The translations under genes were made by a program, and so were the position numbers. Under the pieces are notes generated by a model. The model did no database searches. It was given only the letters and a program-made list of their open reading frames with translations, and was not told the DNA's origin. Positions 60,021-64,000 of a stretch of 64,000 nucleotides of DNA are shown here, one piece after another. Source of the stretch: Ancylostoma caninum (lineage: Eukaryota > Nematoda > Chromadorea > Rhabditida > Ancylostomatidae); the NCBI GenBank assembly GCA_037903475.1, contig JBAJFG010000035.1, positions 1,488,001 through 1,552,000 of the forward strand, given 5' to 3'. Positions within the stretch are counted from its first letter, which is position 1, and the number at the start of each line of letters is the position of its first letter.

Positions 60021-61300
60021 GTCGTAAGAATATTATGTAGAAATTGAGTGGTGTCTCAACTATTTCGAATGTTTTTGTAACTCGAAAGGCCTGATATTGC
60101 AGAAACAATGGTCGAGTGCATATGTATTTCCTAACTAGGGATGAGCGAAGTTCTGCATAAGACCGAAAGTCGAAAGGCGGAAGTTGTAGGAATTTTTAAA
60201 GTTTTTGGTGAAAGAGAGAATTTTGAATTTGTAAACATAAAAACAGCATTTATGGGTTGGCGTTATTCTACGCCAATCCTTCAAAAATCTGAAAATCAGA
60301 AGCTCACATAACGCCAGAACTCAAGAAACGAACTTCCGAAACCGGAATTCCGCTCATCCCTGTTCACAACACGTAAATTTCACAGTAACAAGCTCTTACA
60401 CTAAGTAGTACAACGTCCTTAGCACCTGTTTGATAACTAAACTTAGGCTTAGGGAGTGGGCATATTTTACCGCGAACACCAGATTCTTATCCTCATTCCA
60501 TATTCAATTTTTCAACACGGGGATAAGCCGCAGACGACAAACGTCACAGAAATACTGGCTTAATAATTTGACAATATTGTTTTATAATGAATGCACCAAG
60601 TAGTCAGGTAATCACTTCTGGAAGTTGCAGTGAGTTCTGGGGTCTTTCCGAATGCATGCATATTTTATACACCAAGAAAATTCAAACGAGAAAATTGTCT
60701 ATCTTCCCTTCCTAGCATTTTAGTAGTGCTTCCATTAAAAACGCTTTGATCCCAGAAGCTCCACAGCGAGCCATCCGGCCGCAACATAAATTATGTAAAT
60801 ACATAATGCATAGATGTAGATGTAAAACTGCCCAGCATTAGACAAGAAAATTAGCATATCCTATTCCAGAAAATGTTATAAATGTGTGACTTTCAGTGAA
60901 AGTACAAGAACTGTAGCATTCATTTTCAACATGAAGAAGAAATGCTCATGTTTTCTACTTGATTTTTTCTATCTATGCAATTAATTACTGCCTATTAAGT
61001 TCTGCAAAACTTCCTGAGAGGCTCCAAAATAACACTGACTAACAGCTGTCTTCAAAAAATTAAAGAATTCTCTCATATACTGCTTTCCACAAAAATTTTG
61101 AAATTATGGGGGTTTTTTACAAGGAATACTGATGTTGCGCCCTCTGAATTAGTCATCAACGGAAAATGTTTTCATAATCATCTCCGCCAAGAGTTCGGCT
61201 GCTCGCCCCCACATGGATTAGAAAGCAGTCCTGATAATACGTTATAAGCATATTACGGGCAGGAGAGCATTACACAAGTCTTGTGTACCGTTTTTTCCGC

Positions 61301-61450
61301 ATGATGGCTACAATCTCCGAGAAAGTCTGGCAGATGTGGCAGGTCTTGAATAATTATGACCCTAGGCGAAGGCCGCGGCTGAAAAAGAAAAAGAAATTGA
61401 AGCACCTGGTGAACTATGTACTTGGAAAATACCCTGATGCAGTAGATTGA
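61301..61450 (+). CDS. Possible small ORF, 49 aa, basic
   Basis: ATGATGGCT begins a frame encoding a Trp-containing helix-like start (ISEKVWQMWQVLNNYD), then a run of basic residues (RRRPRLKKKKKLKH), and ends LGKYPDAVD before TGA. It is preceded by a T-rich stretch. The composition is not typical of the surrounding AT-rich DNA. The family is not recognised. It could be a small nuclear or RNA-binding peptide, an exon of a larger gene, or chance. Confidence 0.25.
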   Translation: MMATISEKVWQMWQVLNNYDPRRRPRLKKKKKLKHLVNYVLGKYPDAVD

Positions 61451-61509
61451 AGCCATTGCATTGTTATGCCTATTTATTTATGTCTTTCTAGTTTATATGT
61501 CTGTCTATT

Positions 61510-61573
61510 TTACTTCAATGTTAAACGACGTACCCGGCTATTTTACTTTAATGTTAAACGACGTACCCGGCTT
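61510..61573. repeat. 34-bp tandem duplication
   Basis: TTTTACTT-AATGTTAAACGACGTACCCGGCTA is repeated twice head to tail with a single C/T difference. Simple recent tandem duplication. Confidence 0.8.
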
Positions 61574-62154
61574 GGCTCAAGTGTTCTATCGCTTCCATCT
61601 AGTTAGTTAACCCTAACGAGGACTTAGTAACGTCGACAACGCTACTAGTACGCTTGTCGCTTCAGCGATCAGCATGCAAAGTAACCTAAATGGCCTTTTT
61701 TTTCGAAGATTTACAGGCGAAAAAAAAGTCGGTCAGCTTGCTTGAATCGTAATGCCGTGGCAAATGCTCCACATGTTCGTATTCAACTTGTTCCTAAACC
61801 CCTCTGATGTCCTAACTCTACTTTATTGTGCAGAAGAAGAAACTTTATCCTCTCTGTGTTCTCTAAAAAATCCTACTTTCTTGTTTGATATGTTCCATCA
61901 CACTGTGCATGTGGTGGAGTAATTGAGCGACGCTAAATTGTGCATAACTGCTCTCCTTTTACCCAACCGAGTGAGTATTCTGTCGTGCATGACATCGGCA
62001 CTGTACTTTCTGACAGAGGTAGAGCCGTTGAACGATTCCTGGCTTCCAGCTGTTGCAAAGGAATTCATGAATCTGATTATTTGGTAGCTCGGTCCATTTG
62101 CTGCAAATAGAGGATAGGATGTATGGTGCGACTCTTCGGCTGTCACTGCAAGAA

Positions 62155-62250
62155 GACAGGATCCGAGCTCGCTCAGCTACCGTATAGCACTGCGGTTTGC
62201 CTGGATCTGCCTTACAGGGTAACTCGCGTACCGTCCCACCATCATCTTGT
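62155..62250 (+). repeat. Interspersed repeat family B, copy 3
   Basis: GACAGGATCCGAGCTCGCTC, a TATAGCACTGCGG block, then GGTTTGCCTGGATCTGCC and CAGGGTAACTCG match copies at 2705 and 3240. It sits 60 bp from MITE-like copy 5. Confidence 0.6.
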
Positions 62251-62307
62251 TGTGGATCGCAGAAATTTGCCGATACCACAACGTAACGAAAAACTAAAAT
62301 CGGAGGC

Positions 62308-62421
62308 CGCATGCATAATTGAGATTACCTAAGGTAAACGTTTTAATATCACACTCATTTACCCATTGTCAATACGAGCGTCATCACGGTCACCCTGGGT
62401 ATTCTCTTTGATGCATTCAAG
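62308..62421. mobile_element. Palindromic MITE-like element, copy 5
   Basis: Left arm CCGCATGCATAATTGAGATT then ACCTAAGGTAAACG; right arm (complement) GAATGCATCAAAGAGAATACC then CAGGGTGACCGTG. Together with copies 1-4 this defines terminal inverted repeats of about 40 bp. Confidence 0.75.
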
Positions 62422-64000
62422 CGAATGTTCCATGGGTTTCTTGCATAGGGTGGGCTAAGAATAGGGTAATAAAGAAAAGTTTACCCAGAAAAAGAGTTTA
62501 TGGGTAGTTTGAACTATTGTCGCAGGGTTTATGTTGACTGTCTCGCAATTAACAAAAGGCAACCGTTCACCTCGCGAAACCCTGCATCAGTTTCGACCCA
62601 GGACCCGAGACTCTGAAATCGCTGCCGGTGGCGCGCAAGTGGTTGCGGTTCATATTTTTAAAGTGCTTTCGCAACTAATCGAAATTCCGTAGAAGTCATG
62701 AACAAGCCCAGGTATCGGGTATCCCTAAACCCTACCAACCCCACCGATTGAGATCGAAGCAACAGGGTGGTCACTTGATGAAAGCGATAGTATCCAAAAT
62801 GTATTTCTGTCCTGACCCAAAGGTGACTTACGGGCCGGAGTACTGCTACGGCGAAACGTTGCGGAAGGACATTCCAAGTAGGTTTAACTTCAGGGGAGAG
62901 CACGTTTCCTTGGAGGAAATCGCGTACTGTTACCGTATTTTTGCCTCACCCTGTATTCTCTTGCTGCATTTTTTGTGGAGATGATAAGCTTTTCCGTAGC
63001 ACTTTTTCCAGCAAACCGTAAAGAAATTCAACTTATAGTGTTCCTCTACTCCCAACTACGCACGGAATACTGATCTGGTTCAGCAGAACAGCGTTACCTT
63101 GATATGATCCCAATCAAAAGTCTTTAGCCCATTTACTCTAGTAGGTTAACGAACCACTATTGCATGACAGGGAGACTATTTGAAGAAAAATCGCTTTTAG
63201 AGCCTTCGCGCATCGTTAAATTTTGTTCGTGACGGATGATGTATGGCGAGAGCCCTATGTGCCATATTTTTAGCTGTAAACACACCAACGGAGACCTCTG
63301 ATGTAAGAAGTTATCCGATGATTTCATGATCTAGTATGTTTCATAAGAAATAGCCGAAGGTGGTGCAGTAGACAGGGTGGGGATCGCGTGACGAGTTCAC
63401 ACCTCCCCGATGTAAACAGCCGGATTAGAGCTCCAGATTAGTAGATCTCATTCCACTCGATCATATTCGCTTTTACTCGCCTTCCGCTTCGTGGATTTCT
63501 TTGAAACATGTCCACATCTGCAACAAATGGCATTACATTCGGCGATTTTAATCTGGATACTTCGCAGTTTTCTGAAATGTTCAAAGGTTAGGTTGTACTT
63601 TCAGGACATTTCCACAAGAAATATTTCCACGCGAGGAGAGAAAAAGAGCACTGATCTATTCGAATTTTCGTTGCTACCACGGAAATATCTGACATAGAGA
63701 CGCACTAAAATTACAAGTCATTAACTTGTTGATTTCCAAGACAAACAACTGAGCACAGTAGAAATTCTTTAGATTTTAATGTCAAGTCAATAGTTGTGCC
63801 ATAGCAGCAGTGGTGCATGCTAGCTTTTGGCCCATTTTCAATAAATGGAGGCCATAACAAAGCTTACAAGCAGTTACTGCACCGGTATGTACCTACATAG
63901 AACATAGACAAACTATGGCTACTGTAATAAAAGATACCTTTTTTCTAAACTGACATTCATGTTCTTTACTTTGGCGCGACTCAGTTGTGAGAAGTGCTTT
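62422..64000. other. Intergenic to window end
   Basis: No supported gene. An open frame at 62748-62984 (+) has no splice sites or motif I can defend. Nothing further is seen. Confidence 0.45.

Larger units (their letters stand above)
60021..62154. other. Intergenic
   Basis: No supported multi-exon gene. It contains a possible small ORF (61301-61450) and a 34-bp tandem duplication (about 61510-61573). Confidence 0.45.

Noticed and set aside
61898..62312. 117- and 82-codon frames on the minus strand
   Set aside because: They run through interspersed repeat copy B3 and into MITE-like copy 5; repeat-derived frames, not a gene.
1..64000. tRNA, rRNA, CRISPR arrays, bacterial operons
   Set aside because: No cloverleaf with A and B boxes, no rRNA-like segment, and no spacer-repeat arrays were seen; the gene structure is eukaryotic.

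Overview
The window reads as nuclear DNA of a parasitic-type clade V (strongylid, hookworm-like) nematode. Short exons with GTAAGT-type donors and TTTCAG acceptors split every gene. Candidate spliced-leader acceptors sit just upstream of several start codons. The gene families (beta-type insulin-like peptide, troponin T, CBM14 chitin-binding repeats, NK-2 homeobox, nematode CHK/DUF1679 kinase-like) fit a nematode. Species is not established. All gene models here were spliced by hand from the sequence and checked by reading-frame continuity.

Layout: 1-3930, no gene seen, repeat-derived. 3945-6832 (+), a three-exon insulin-like peptide gene. 7364-8263 (-), a tentative small secreted Cys-rich protein. 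8771-10684 (-), troponin T in 11 exons (406 aa). 14066-42820 (-), one enormous gene of about 121 exons. It starts with a signal peptide and carries about 70 CBM14 (peritrophin-A, six-cysteine chitin-binding) domains in about 6,236 aa, with Pro-rich linkers and low-complexity QYQPPQ, KPH and Thr-rich segments. 43571-46366 (-), an NK-2 class homeobox gene. 46.4-52.0 kb, intergenic with repeat debris. 52071-56204 (+), a nine-exon CHK kinase-like gene (420 aa). 56.2-64 kb, mostly intergenic with repeats and one possible small ORF.

The central discovery candidate is the giant chitin-binding gene. Its middle 20 kb is a tandem array of a two-exon unit: a first-half exon, exactly 94 nt in 37 cases, plus a second-half/linker exon of 120-195 nt, always with phase 2 and phase 0 introns. 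It shows local homogenisation, duplications that include introns, and clean intron losses. In the QYQPPQ exon (17968-18635) a segment is repeated at an offset of 205 bp, which breaks the frame. Removing 205 bp makes the whole 121-exon CDS an exact multiple of three (18,711 nt), so the duplication is either an assembly artefact or a recent disabling allele.

The neighbours do not form an operon: they differ in strand and in role (endocrine peptide, muscle thin filament, extracellular chitin matrix, transcription factor, small-molecule kinase). Two interspersed repeat families, a palindromic MITE-like element (5 copies) and a second approximately 95-bp family (3 copies), lie in the non-coding parts.
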